From assembly GCF_018991925.1 (NCBI RefSeq), contig NW_024738608.1, positions 865,026 to 929,025 on the forward strand: a DNA stretch of 64,000 nucleotides. Reading direction: 5' to 3'. How positions within the stretch are numbered: position 1 is the first letter of the stretch; each line of letters starts with the position of its first letter. The stretch comes from Homarus americanus. Its lineage: Eukaryota > Arthropoda > Malacostraca > Decapoda > Nephropidae. Positions 11,480 through 23,010 of this stretch are shown here, one piece after another. Below the pieces are notes generated by a model that made no database searches, had not been told where the DNA came from, and worked only from the letters and a program-made list of their open reading frames with translations. Position numbers and translations under genes: made by a program.

Positions 11480-11880
11480 ACTATATCCTTCCATCTCGTC
11501 GTGTGAGGGAATGAAAGACAAAAGGGAGAGTAAAGCAATGTGCAGAAGATAGCGGAAATAATCAGGTTGAGGGTGGGAAGATAAAGGAGAGGGTTAAGAG
11601 CAAAAGGGAAAGTGAAAGTGGAAGAGAGGAAACAGAAGATAAATAAAAGGATAATAAAAGGAATAGGAGAAACAGAAGATTAAAAATGAAAAACATTAAA
11701 GGTAAGAGAGGAAACGTAGAAAAGAGGGAAGTAAAAGTGGAAAAGAGGAAACAGAAGATAAAGAGAAAAACAAAGGGCAATAAAACTAAGAGGGGAAACA
11801 TAGAAAAAACAGAATGCACAAGGAAGAATGACTGCAGAATAAAGAAGAGGAAGAAGGAAAGATGAAACATAGAAATAGAG
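11477..11880 (+). other. Polypurine tract with internal duplication
   Basis: Almost entirely A/G. A segment AAAGTGGAAGAGAGGAAACA (about 11616) recurs diverged near 11736 with the same downstream GAAGATAAA, so it partly arose by duplication. Directly follows the CT tract. Confidence 0.8.
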
Positions 11881-12214
11881 AATTGGTATAGAGTGAAGTT
11901 CAGGAAATGAAAAGACCTAAACTAAATTATTCACATTAAGTTTAAATTAACCACTAATCTTATCAATACAGTTAAGGTAATTTCTTCATACCCGTAAATA
12001 AATTAAAACAAAGGTATACAAACTAATTCCGGGTTGAGACGTTATGTTGTGAGTCAGTGTCAGTGTGTTATTGTTTTTGGACATAAAGTTTGACCTTTAA
12101 TAATAAATGAAGGTAAATTGAAACTGACACATACAACACACTCTGAAGTATATAACATAACAACACTACAACCATCATTATCGTCTCTCAAATAACTTAC
12201 AATGGAACACATGA
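11881..12214. other. Gene-less AT-rich stretch
   Basis: Unique AT-rich DNA, nothing recognised. Confidence 0.6.
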
Positions 12215-12341
12215 ACCACCACCACCACCACTACCACAACCACCAACACCACCACTAACACAACCACCAACAACCACCACTAACACAACCACCAACAACC
12301 ACCACCATCACCACTACCACAACCACCATCACTACCATTAC
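12215..12341. repeat. CCA/ACA trinucleotide minisatellite
   Basis: Imperfect ACC/CCA triplets with AAC and ATC variants. Internal blocks ACAACCACCAACAACCACCA repeat. Confidence 0.92.
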
Positions 12342-12896
12342 CTGAGCTCAAATAACATAAGCTAACCTGATATATAATTAAAATTTACTTAAAAGTCATC
12401 CACACTGTTACTGACGACGGAGCCTTTCGTGCTCTCTTATCCTCCATCTTTGTTTCTCTTGTTTCTTCAGCTCACAGCATCACATCACACTACCCTGGTC
12501 TTCAGAGAGGTCGTTCGCCTTGAGGTTTCTGATGATAGAATCTAACTCAGGTGTCTAGTTTCTTCCCGTCCCTATGCCTCAGTCCTACCGCCTCAACTGG
12601 CTTTTTTTTAAATATGTTTTAAGATAATTTCAAGGGCTAATTCACTTCAGATTGATTCTAGTTACACCATATATGTTTGAGCTTTCACGTCAGCCGCCTG
12701 TCTCTTACGCTACCATCTCTTAGTGTCCACAGTGTTAATCCGCGCTTACACTTCCCCTATAGTGTAATGCTTCTAAACGATTGGGTTAAGAGGCTCACAT
12801 CTAGGGTTTACAGTTGCCATGATGCTGTTTTGGTCAGAGTTTGTGTTTATGTGAGTAAAGAAGACGTTGGCAGTGTGTCTATGGGCCTAAAGCGAG
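12342..12896. other. Gene-less unique stretch
   Basis: A 76-codon + frame (12677-12907) runs into the SINE head and has no recognisable domain. Treated as non-coding. Confidence 0.5.
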
Positions 12897-13028
12897 TACG
12901 ACGGTAGAGTGATTACAGTGCTTGCCTCGGTCACTGGTTCGAGTGTGGGTTACCCTATGTCGATCCAGTTGTGGCTAAATACCTAACTTTACAGTTGGAG
13001 GGAATGGGGGCAGTCGAGTGCAGTGCCT
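12897..13028 (+). mobile_element. SINE-like copy with tRNA-like head (family S)
   Basis: The head shows an A-box-like ACGGTAGAGTGATTAC (12900-12916) and a B-box-like GGTTCGAGTG (12936-12945), with spacing like a pol III promoter. The body follows with ACCTAACTTTACAGTTGG and CAGTCGAGTGCAGTGCC, the family signature. The head cannot fold as a sensible complete tRNA, so this is a SINE and not a tRNA gene. Confidence 0.75.
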
Positions 13029-13188
13029 TACTTACACTTCCCCTGTCTCACTTTCACCTTCGCATCTTCAACACATTTTTAAAGAATTACACACACCCTC
13101 TAGTGTTTCATAAAGCCCAGCAATGTTTATCTCACTAATTCGACATGATAATTATTCTCTTGCTTCATTATCTGCAAGTCTCTCCATT

Positions 13189-13554
13189 TTAAGATTTCTC
13201 CCTAATTGCTTTTTTCTCCCGTCCTGACTTTTTCATATCCATTTTCAGTAACACCATCTTGTGATCAGTATCAAGTAACACTGATGGTATACTCTTTACA
13301 TCATTAAATAACCCCGTGTTGTCTTTCAATACGACGCCTATTGACCAGTTCCTCGTCCATTTGTGTGTATCCTGTTGAGGGGTAAAAGTGTTCCTAATTG
13401 ATAGGTGAGACCGTGTGGCGAAACCCATCCCTCGTTCTCCCTTGGAATATCTGTTTCCCATTCTGAAGTTTCGTAATATATTTGGTCTTTCTCCTAACAT
13501 GACTCTACCTCCCAAATATACACACTCCCATAAAACTTTTGTGAAAATTGACAA
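13189..13554 (-). mobile_element. LINE-D relic: endonuclease domain fragment (RTE-like)
   Basis: A minus-strand frame of 121 codons resembles the C-terminal half of the APE-type endonuclease of RTE-like LINEs, often annotated in animals as craniofacial development protein 2-like. Seen: GNRYSKGERGMGFATR, then NTFTPQQDTHKWTR, then LFNDVKSIPSVLLDTDHK. In the family the corresponding order is GxRNxNGERxxxFAT, NTFFxxKxxxKWTW and a DHR/DHRL catalytic His-containing end. Here the final motif is DHK. The stretch between the blocks is out of register, and the RT domain is absent on the minus side. The relic is flanked by SINE copies at 12897 (+) and 13601 (-). Confidence 0.6.
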
Positions 13555-13600
13555 ATAGATCTGACCAGACTTTAATCAGTATAAGAGAAGGCAGTTGAAG

Positions 13601-13677
13601 CCGGCACTGCACTCGATTGCGTTCACTTCACCATCTGCAAAGTTAAGTACCCATTCACAGCTGGAGGTGCCCCGGAC
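13601..13677 (-). mobile_element. SINE-like copy, body only (family S)
   Basis: The minus strand reads CAGCTGTGAATGGGTA, TTAACTTTGCAGATGG and CAATCGAGTGCAGTGCCGG. It has the family body and flanking CAGCTGTG shared with the 61903 copy (CAGCTGTGTATGGGTG). No head is visible. Confidence 0.72.
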
Positions 13678-14281
13678 GTATAAAATTATAAAATATAATT
13701 GGAATATAAAATAGACACACATGGGTAAACGAAAACCCATAAAGAAATAACAGTAGAAGTTGAAAAATAAAAATAAGAGGAAGTATGATTGTAAAACTGA
13801 GATTTTCGACTTACAGTAGATGAGCACATGGCTTGACCTTCCAACGTGTACTGTATGTATACAACTATAATGAGACATAATAATACACAATCTTCATGAG
13901 TAATATCCATGTATTATGTACCATGTATATATGTACCAATGTATCACCTAATATCTACACCTGTACCTGTAATAATGATTCTAAACAAGTAAACAAAAAT
14001 ATAAAATAAATGTAAACAACTTTGGAATATCATACCAGAAACACATTTACCTATATTACAATGAGTGAGGACATACGTATAACAGCATAAAAACAGTCAA
14101 TATAGGACTGTGAACACTAAGTAACGTAATGAAGAGTGGGAGCAGTGCACACAATAAGCCCGGAGGCGTCCTGCTGTTGCAAGAGGTCGAGACAGCAGTC
14201 AAGGCTAAAGTCATGCACAACACGATGAAACACGTCATTACCTCTCGTCCACTTAAGGCGGGGGTTATTCCACACTCACTC
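13678..14281. other. Gene-less AT-rich stretch
   Basis: Contains a small ATGTACC/CATGTATA repeat cluster around 13905-13945. No gene seen. Confidence 0.55.
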
Positions 14282-14612
14282 TGTTGTTGTTGTTGTATCT
14301 TGTTGTTTTGTTGTTGTATCTTGTTGTATTATGTTGCTGCTGTTTAAATTGCTTTTGTTGTCATGTCGTTTTTGGGTTTATTGTTGATATTCGTTCACTG
14401 TATATTGCTGTATCTTATTGTTCTTGTTATATAATGTTGTATAGTGCTTATTACGTCTTGTCTTTTGTCGTATATTATTGTTGTATCATATGATGTACTG
14501 TTGTTATGGCTGTTACCGTATATTAATTGTATATTGTTGATGTGTGTATTTTGTTATATCCTGTGTCTTGTCTCGTGTTGTAATTTGTTATTATTGTTGT
14601 TGTGACATGCTG
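14282..14612 (+). repeat. TTG-rich degenerate array
   Basis: TTGTTG triplets mixed with TGTATCTTGTTG and TATTGTTG variants over 330 bp, decaying rightwards. Confidence 0.8.
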
Positions 14613-14760
14613 TATATTGTTCATATGCTGTGAAAATAATGCTCAATTACCCTCTCACCCGGAGCCAAAGAATTTCATTGTAATAAAACTGTTGTTTATT
14701 ACAAGTGTGACGTCAGAGGGTTGCAATATAATTTAATAACACACAAAGATTGGTTAAGTG

Positions 14761-15028
14761 AGGGCAAGTGCAAGTGAGTGCATTTACCGGTACAGGTACA
14801 GGTGAGGGCAGGTACAGATGAGGGCAAGTACAGGTGAGTGCATGGTACGGGTGCAGGTACAGGTGAGTACTGGTACAGGTGAGTGCATGGTACGGGTGCA
14901 GGTACAGGTGAGTACTGGTACAGGTGAGTGCAGATGCAACGCAGGTATACAAGGACAAGGACAAGCAGAGGACAATATTCAACAATAAGCACAGGTAACA
15001 CAGGTACAGGTAAACGTGCAGGTACAGA
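14761..15028 (+). repeat. 45-bp-period minisatellite of GGTACAGGTGAG words
   Basis: Degenerate at the edges and clearest at 14830-14930, where CAGGTGAGT occurs exactly at 14831, 14860, 14876, 14905 and 14921. Spacings of 29 and 16 alternate, so the unit is 45 bp with two copies of the word per unit. Each word matches the metazoan 5' splice-site consensus. Confidence 0.9.
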
Positions 15029-15672
<644 letters not shown>

Positions 15673-15775
15673 CTTCTGCTATAGAAAACAATATTGAAAA
15701 CAGCAAAGAAAAAAGGACACAAATTCCCTTGTTCAAAATACAAAAAACAAATACAGTATTTCTATATGTTCCATT

Positions 15776-15806
15776 CTCTGTCTGTCTGTCTGTCTGTCTG
15801 TCAGCC

Positions 15807-15839
<33 letters not shown>

Positions 15840-15856
15840 GCCTGTCTGTTTGTCTC
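15776..15856. repeat. (CTGT)n microsatellite
   Basis: About 20 CTGT units with CAGC and GCC interruptions. Confidence 0.96.
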
Positions 15857-16159
15857 TTTGTATCTAGACTTTTTCCATCACGTGTCATTCCCATTATGTC
15901 GTGAGACCTTTTGTCTGTTTCTTGCTTTGTCAAGACCATTTTAACTAACGCGTTCATTAGTTTACCTTTATGATGTCTGCAGCGTGAGGCTCCACCTTTG
16001 TTGCCTGCATGTCGTCCTCCAAACAACAGTCAACTCCGTGCATTAAACACTAGACTCTGAGCGTTTGATATTCAACGTGAAATGAAATGTATATACAAGC
16101 CTGAACGAGTATGTTTGTTTAGAAGACTACAGCTAGTGTGCTTCGGTGACGGGGAGAAC
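15857..16159. other. Gene-less unique stretch
   Basis: Nothing recognised between two tetranucleotide tracts. Confidence 0.55.
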
Positions 16160-16223
16160 AAATACATACATACATACATACATACATACATACATACATA
16201 CATACATACATACATACATACAT
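16160..16223. repeat. (ATAC)16 microsatellite
   Basis: 64 bp of near-perfect ATAC units. Confidence 0.97.
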
Positions 16224-17030
16224 GCATCAAAACAAATTTACCCGGATATGAAGGCCTCGTCAACATAATATAGAGTTAGTTGGTGGCAGCCGGTTACCTG
16301 AGGGCCAACAACCTCACATGACCATGACCCAGGAAGCGATGACGGTGCCGTTTGATGTGTCATTATGTGGGTCAGATGTGTCACTTTGACGCTTGTAGCA
16401 TTTCCCTGGAAAAAAAAACATGACACTAATCACAAAATCATTTATTCAACATTCATCTCTACGTTCGAACGCTTTGAACATTTATGATGGTAATCCGGAA
16501 CTGTGGCGGGATTATCGTAAATTAGTGTACGAGAGTTAATATCACATCATATATCACCCGTGGACCCAACATTATCGCCTAGTTATGATAATTATTTTAC
16601 AGCTTACAATCCTGATTCAGACTGAGGCGTCGAGTAGGTGAGATGTTAGTTAGGGGGAGAAACAAAACTTGTGTGCTGATTGGTTATTTAGCAGGAGCTC
16701 TCGCCTTGTCTGATTGGTTGACTCGTACAATCAACATTACTGAGTCTTGACCCAGTAAGGCCTCAGTTACAGCCTTAAGTATGTAGTGAACATATAACTC
16801 AGTATACTAACACAGTTTATTTAGTAAAGTAATAGCATGAACCATAACTCACTCACAGCCCTGATAACCTGGCTAATTATAGACTTAACCTTAATATTGA
16901 GATATAATTATATAACTAAAGGTTACTAAACATTGTATATAAACACGAGATAATGCCTAAGACCCATTAAACTGAAGGAGGTGAGAGGGGCATTAACACT
17001 CAAGAAGGTTCTCTCATAGATACAGTGCCC

Positions 17031-17061
<31 letters not shown>

Positions 17062-17736
17062 TCTTTCTCTGCTTTTTATGATCACTTGCTCGTTTTCCTC
17101 CAGCCAATACGAGCGTTATAATCGGCTTGGTGGTCTTGGGTCCCAGAGTAAATGTATATCAGAAAATAAATCTTTAATTCGATTTTCCATATAGGTGGTG
17201 TGAACGTGGGTGTAAAATGTTATGTTCCCACCTCCTATCTTAATTTTGTTTTTGTGAGAGAATGATACGATATGGTAGGGATACAGTCCGTCCGTATGTC
17301 CGTCATTGGCAAATTTGGCGTCTGTTCAATAACTCTTCAAAGATTTAATAGATTGATTTAAATATTAGTGCGAGAGATTGTTACGTCACGTTCTTAGTTT
17401 GTTGTGTTGTGTTTTGTTAGGGGGGAGGGGTTACACTATCACCTTCCACACTCTCTCCCTCATCACCAAACACCATCACTTATCACCACTCATAATGCCC
17501 TTACACCATCAACGCCCCTATTCACGCCTAATCCTTTAACTCTTTTTTCACTACCTACTCCTCACCTTACTGCCCTCTCCCTACTACCATCCTTCACTGT
17601 ATTGTCTCACTATATCCTCCCTCCACCATTAACACCGCCTTCATAAGTAACATTAACACCACAACTATCACCACTATCATGACCAACATTGTTATTACCA
17701 ATATAACGACCATTACAGCCAACACTTTTACTTCCT

Positions 17737-17739
<3 letters not shown>
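16224..17739. other. Gene-less unique stretch
   Basis: AT-rich unique DNA. CTC/TTC trinucleotide tract at 17031-17070 and C-rich CACTCTCCCT sequence from 17430. Short frames only, no recognised protein. Confidence 0.55.
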
Positions 17740-17768
<29 letters not shown>

Positions 17769-17773
17769 CCACC
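17740..17773. repeat. (CCA)11 microsatellite
   Basis: Perfect ACC/CCA triplets at the end of a broader AAC/ACC-rich zone starting near 17640. Confidence 0.95.
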
Positions 17774-19034
17774 TTCACTCTCCTTCCCCATCCTCTCCCT
17801 CCACCCCGGCATCCGTATCCTTACTCATTCTTCCTCTTCCCTTAATCCCTTCTCCACCCCCCTCCGTCCTGCCTTCCCCTAACTACACCCAGACAGGTGG
17901 TATGAGGGAGGCATGGCGAGGCTGGATGAGGGAGGGAGATAGAGGTGGAGGGGGGTGAGGGAGAGAGCAAAGCAGGCAGGCAGGCATGGAGAGGAGGCAC
18001 GCAGGGGTGAGGGTGGGTGGGAGGGAGGGCACCCCCCACCCCCCCCCGGCCAGCCTCGCCCAGCGGGGGCCAACACTTCAGCAGGCGCGTGAAATTCGGC
18101 CTAATCGCGACGTGTTTCAGGACCTCGTTAACAGGCATTCGACGTATAGCAGCTGTCCGGAGCCTTAATGTATGGACTACAACGTCTCGGCACAACTCTT
18201 TACACCAGGGGCTGTTGTTATCAGGGACCAGGTGAGAGTGTTGGTGGGGTCATGGTGTGACTACCGGGAGTTTCTTCAACTAGGGATTTATTTATTTATC
18301 TGTTTATTTTTAATTCTTGTGAATCATCAGATTAATTTAATGTTTTTTCCCAATATAGAAAACTAAACGAATTTCATGTACTACAACTGGTAGGAAGGTG
18401 TATGCATGTATGTTGCACTTCATCCTCTGCATGTAAAAAAAAAGAGTTACGGTGTAGCTGATTTTGTTAGTGAACCGATAAGTATACAGTAGCCCCGCCA
18501 GTGTTATTCAGTTTTTACATTAATAATTTTCACAAGTATAAACCGACTGATACACACGTCACGACTGTCTCTTGTAGATTTTTACATTATAGATAAGAAT
18601 TTTTATGCAGGTTCCTCCTACAGGCGTGAACAGATAGCGCGCGTGTGGCTGTTTGCATTATAGATAAGAGTGTTCATGAATCACTCTTATGCACTCGGCC
18701 AAAAATATATATACATACATCTTGTGGGGTAGTGTGACGGCCTCCTGCACTACACACACACTTGACCACTCTCTCTCTTTATGGGACTGATGCTCAAAGG
18801 ACTCGAGTCTAAGTCTATGATATTTTCTATGTGTAAAAAAATCTATATGTCACACGTGTACACACTTAAATGAATACACATCCTAACAATCATACATGCA
18901 TGTAAACACTAACTACGTACACATCTACAATCACACAGACATGTACATATAATAAATGCGTACACATTATCACAATCACCCACACACATATACACTAAAC
19001 ACTGACATTTCATTACGATCCCGTGTACATACTA
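17774..19034. other. Gene-less stretch with purine tract and a hairpin
   Basis: 17895-18040 is G/A-rich. 18060-18240 is the most GC-balanced unique part but shows no conserved coding string. A direct repeat GCATTATAGATAAGA lies at 18586 (with ACATT) and 18656, and 18664-18690 is a hairpin with a perfect 9-bp stem. Confidence 0.5.
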
Positions 19035-19098
19035 ACACACGTACACACCAACACAGCCATACACACGTACACACCAACACAGCCATACACACGTACAC
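19035..19098. repeat. 26-bp minisatellite, about 2.5 copies
   Basis: Unit CACACGTACACACCAACACA plus GCCATA, nearly identical between copies. Confidence 0.85.
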
Positions 19099-19569
19099 AT
19101 CGCCACCATAATCAGACCCCATCACTCCACAGCTGGGTCAAGATCCCCCCCCCCTCCATATGTTCCTCCAAACCTCCTTTTAATGCTTTCTTTATCATCT
19201 TCACCACCTGTAAACATCCTGACTCCACTTACTCATCACGTAACTGGTCATCTTAGTTTGTCATTGGGACATAGTCAGGTGTGTTTGTTTAGCGTATACC
19301 TGTTCATGTAATAGTGAATGGGAATATCATCTCATAGGAGGGATTTTTTAACCACTGTATATAACCAATGTCCATCAAGAGCCTTCATCTCGGGTATTTT
19401 TAGCACCTTCTACTTAATCTTGACCAGAAACATGATTGATCCTGGAGAATAAGGAACATTTTTGTTGTGGTTTGTATTGAGAAGATTAAGTCCTGGAACA
19501 TCATAGATTTTCCCCCCCCTGCTAGCTTTGTTTACACCAAGAACAGCTGTTTATCGCATTCAAGCAACT
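19099..19569. other. Gene-less unique stretch
   Basis: No repeats or recognised coding strings. Confidence 0.55.
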
Positions 19570-19572
19570 TTG

Positions 19573-19603
<31 letters not shown>

Positions 19604-19676
19604 GTATGTATGTATGTATGTTATGTATGTACGTATGTATGTATGTATGTATGTATGTATGTATGTATGTATGTAC
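19570..19676. repeat. (GTAT)n microsatellite, interrupted
   Basis: About 26 GTAT units with single-base interruptions near 19603, 19620 and 19631. Confidence 0.96.
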
Positions 19677-19777
19677 ACCCGTCATCGTGCCTTGTGGCTG
19701 GCACCATACCTCATATCAGTAAAGGTTAGGCTTCGTACGTAGGCCTCACCTGGTGCTAAGTGAGTCCTGTGGGGTCC

Positions 19778-19779
<2 letters not shown>

Positions 19780-19815
<36 letters not shown>
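19780..19815. repeat. (GA)18 microsatellite
   Basis: Perfect AG dinucleotides. Confidence 0.96.
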
Positions 19816-19818
<3 letters not shown>

Positions 19819-20130
19819 ACGTAAGGAGGTAAATATATAACATCGACAGAAGGGGAGACTGCACTGTAGTAGAGTGAACAAAGTTTAATATTAAAGGAAG
19901 CTGGCAGGAGTGATGTTTGCTGGCCTTAAGAGACGATAAAAAACTAAGATACGATTAAATTTGGTGAAGACAAAACGAACAGTGAGAAGACAAAAATAGG
20001 ATGATTATAGAGGCAAAGAGAAAAGAGAGAAGGGAAAGAGGAAGACGATGAGTAAAAAGGAATAGATGATAACTGGTTGTCTCTCTCACTGACAGCAATT
20101 ACTTATACTGATAGATGAGTACACACCCTC
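19816..20130. other. Gene-less A/G-rich stretch
   Basis: Purine-biased unique DNA. Confidence 0.55.
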
Positions 20131-20215
20131 TTCACCATCATCACTAGCACCACTATCATCACCGCCATCAACACCACCACCATCACCACCACTATCATCA
20201 CCGCCACCACCACTA
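20131..20215. repeat. CCA/ATC trinucleotide array, left part
   Basis: Imperfect CACCATCACC triplets ending at ACCACTA. The same composition resumes at 20438 beyond the inserted LINE tail. Confidence 0.9.
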
Positions 20216-20425
20216 CAGTGAACAGTGACATTACCCACATGAATCTGACCTCTATACATTTATAGCTGTTAATGAATATGATGTATTTCTTTGTGTATGA
20301 ACCTCTGTCCTGCGTGGCAGTGAGAAGTGATACCACCCTCAGTGTCAAGACCTGACTGAATTACTCAGAATAGGTAAACTGTACTACAAGCTTTGTCATT
20401 AAATTTGTTAAACTTAAAAAAAAAA
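20216..20425 (+). mobile_element. LINE-A copy A3: 3' UTR with poly-A, inside a CCA array
   Basis: Aligns with the reverse complement of 5020-4830: CAGTGAACAGTGA, CACCCACATGA-like, TGAACCTCTGTCCTGCG, CAGTGAGAAGTGATA and CTCAGTGTCAAGACCTGACT in order. It ends in TTAAACTT and a 10-A run. Truncated at the 5' side inside the 3' UTR, with no protein-coding part. It sits between two CCA-type arrays that look like one split array. Confidence 0.85.
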
Positions 20426-20437
20426 CACGATCAACAG

Positions 20438-20648
20438 TACTACCACCATTATCACCACCATTACCACCACTACCACCATCACCACCACTATCATCACCGC
20501 CATCACCGCCATCACCACCACTATCACCACCGCCACCGCAGCTATCACCAGTACTACCACCATCAGCGCCACCATTACTATCACCACCATTACCACCACT
20601 ACCACCATCAATACGAACATCATCAGCACCACTATCACCACTACCACC
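20438..20648. repeat. CCA/ATC trinucleotide array, right part
   Basis: ACCACCATTATC-type triplets for 210 bp with an internal near-duplicate (CACCATTACCACCACTACC at about 20456 and 20586). Confidence 0.92.
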
Positions 20649-20890
20649 CAGTTCCAGCACGAGCGAGCGAGACACCGTAAATGATTAGTCTTTGGCACTT
20701 CCCTTCCCACGACTTTCCCCCGTCCCACCGACCTCCTCTTCCATCGTCCCTCCCTCCATCCCTTTAAGACATAACTACCCCCTTGCCCACGCCCTCAAGT
20801 ACGTCATCTATCCCGGCAATGAGGGGTGGGAGAGGTAGATAAGAGGGGGAGGGAAGGAAGGAGGGAGGGATGTGAGGATAGGCAGATCAT
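20649..20890. other. Short gene-less stretch
   Basis: C-rich then G/A-rich (from 20830). No gene. Confidence 0.55.
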
Positions 20891-21260
20891 GACGGTGATG
20901 GTAGTGATAGTGGTAGTGTTAGTGGTTGATCTTGATGGTGGTAATGGTGGTGGCGGTAAGGGTATTAGTAGTGAGGAGGAAGGAATTGTGGTAGTGTTAG
21001 TGGTGATCTTGATGGTGGTAATGGTTGATGGTGGTAATGGTGGTGGCGGTAAGGGTATTAGTAGTGAGGAGGAAGGAATTGTGGTGGTGTTAGTGGTGAT
21101 CTTGATGGTGGTAATGGTGGTGGCGGTAAGGGTATTAGTAGTGAGGAGGAAGGAATTGTGGTGGTGTTAGTGGTGATCTTGATGGTAGTGATAGTGGGGT
21201 GGTGATGGTGGTAGTGATGGTGGCAGAAGTGGTGGTAGGGGTGTTAGTGATGGTGGAAGT
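20891..21260 (+). repeat. GGT-rich array with a 77-bp higher period
   Basis: Short GGTGAT/GGTAGT triplets carry a larger repeat marked by GGCGGTAAGGGTATTAGTAG, starting at 20952, 21045 and 21122. Spacings are 93 and 77. The first contains a 16-bp extra GGTTGATGGTGGTAAT-like block. Confidence 0.9.
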
Positions 21261-21299
21261 CATATGTGTTTGTTGGTCATATAGGCCTAAGGTCCTTAG

Positions 21300-21475
21300 T
21301 AATGGGTTCACGGAGGCCTGGGGTCACGGAAGTCTGGTGTTACGGATGTCTGAGGTCAAATATGTTTGGGGTTATGAATGTTTGAGGTCACGGAGGCTTA
21401 GGTCGGAGGCCTGGGATCATGGATGTTTGGAGTCATGAATGTTTGGGGTAACAGCGGCTGGGGTCACGAAGGCAC
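21300..21475 (+). repeat. 20-bp-period degenerate minisatellite
   Basis: Repeated GGTCACGGAGGCCTGGG / GGTTATGAATGTTTGAG words about every 20 bp. Two unit types alternate loosely. Confidence 0.8.
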
Positions 21476-22018
21476 GAGTCTACATTTAATGGGTAACTTA
21501 ACTAAACTGACATCAATCACAAATGAGAGAAACCCATAAAAAGGTGCCACTTATAGTAGATATATTAAATGTATCGCATGGAAAAATCTTAAGCTTAGTC
21601 GACCAGACTTTATTGAGAGATAAATTTAAAGATACTCGTATATACGTGAGAGAAAGCTTTAATTTATATCAAACTTAGTACGGAATTAATAAACACATCA
21701 ACAGAAGCTTAGAGAGAAAAAATAAACATATCGCCTGTATGTGAACGGAGGGGACCTTTTTCTCCCTATCTTCGCCATTTCACGGAATAAAAAAAAATCG
21801 AAAAATATTTATTAAAAAGTTTGGGTTTCAGTCAAGGGGGGAATATTTTTTCCCCTTGTCAAAATTGCATCACTACGAGGGAGGATGGGCCAACCCCAAA
21901 ACGAGAGTAAGTTTTCACCAAGATATTTTCTGAAGAGTTTAGAGATATAATCAATAGAATGAGGTGCTGCTTGAAGACGGACATGCATACGTAATCACCT
22001 GAACCAGGGAGTGAAAAG

Positions 22019-22020
<2 letters not shown>
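21476..22020. other. Gene-less AT-rich stretch
   Basis: Contains an imperfect stem CAAGGGG...CCCCTTG at 21833-21858 and GTCAAAATTGCATCAC just after it, a weak motif-M-like match. Confidence 0.5.

Positions 22021-22052
<32 letters not shown>
22021..22052. repeat. (CT)16 microsatellite
   Basis: Perfect CT dinucleotides, with more pyrimidine-rich sequence to about 22200. Confidence 0.95.
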
Positions 22053-22055
<3 letters not shown>

Positions 22056-22227
22056 CTCTCTCTTTCTGTATGTTTATGTCTGTCCATTTATTTTATACTC
22101 CTCTTCCACTTTTTTCTTTCCGTGCTATTTTATTCCTTCTCTTTCTTCGTCTCTTTTGCCTTCGTCTCCTCTCTCACTCTATCCCTTTACCCCTACAATC
22201 CTTCTACTTTTAAAGACGTTGAGTCGG

Positions 22228-22520
22228 GTGAATCTTTTAAAGAAGAGGATTAGTCAGGTGAATCTTTTAAAGAAGAGGATTAGTCAGGTGACTTTCTTAA
22301 GGTAACAGATAACAGATTTAGGCAAGAGATGACATATTTAGGTAACAATTGATACTTTAAGTTAATAAATGACACATTTAGGTAATAATATGGCACAATA
22401 AAATAACACTCAAAATAAGACCTGACAACTTAAGGCAATATATGACACTTTAGTTTAAACGAACACCTGACACCTTAAGGTAACACATGACACCTGAAGA
22501 TAAACTCCCATAGGTAAAAA
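22228..22520 (+). repeat. Degenerate arrays: 30-bp duplication, then AGGTAACA-type repeats
   Basis: 22230-22289 is two identical 30-bp copies (GAATCTTTTAAAGAAGAGG plus ATTAGTCAGGT). It continues as about ten diverged copies of ATGACACATTTAGGTAACA with a period of 20-24 bp. Confidence 0.75.
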
Positions 22521-22734
22521 GAGTCCCATTCAAGGTGGTTCCCCTGCCTTAGTCACCTTCACCCGGCCAAGAATTCACTTACAGGAGGCACAAAGAGCTG
22601 GTGGTGGGGCGGCCATACATATTCAGTGGTGCCGAGGACATAAACTAGATAGAGGGAGCCAGAGGTGTATGGGAGGCTGCTGCTGCTACGGCCTGGTAAT
22701 GTCCTTCTTCCTTCATCTTATTATGGTCTTCCAT
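22521..22734. other. Short gene-less stretch
   Basis: Unique. Confidence 0.5.
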
Positions 22735-23010
22735 GTTAGGATCTCTGCCTTGTAGGATCTCACCCTTGTAAGATGACCTCACCGTTGTAGGGTCAAACCC
22801 GTGTAGGTACTTTGCTTTGCCTTGTAGGATCTTACCCTTGTAGGATCTCTGCTTTGTAAGATCTCTCTGCCTTGTAGGATGTCTGTCTTGTAGGATCTCT
22901 ACCTTGTAGGATGTCACTCTAGTAAGATCTCTGCCTTGTAGGATCTCTGCCTTGTAGGATCTCTACCTTGTAGGATCTCACCATTGTAGGATATTTCCCA
23001 TGTAAGGATT
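22735..23010 (+). repeat. 17-bp minisatellite (TTGTAGGATCTCTGCC)
   Basis: About 15 copies, most reading CCTTGTAGGATCTCTG with CTCACC or TAAGATGACC variants. It breaks TAGGATCT into regular spacing. A related array lies at 23482-23606. Confidence 0.9.

Noticed and set aside
12897..12960. A second tRNA gene
   Set aside because: Same argument: a tRNA-like head joined to the family-S body.
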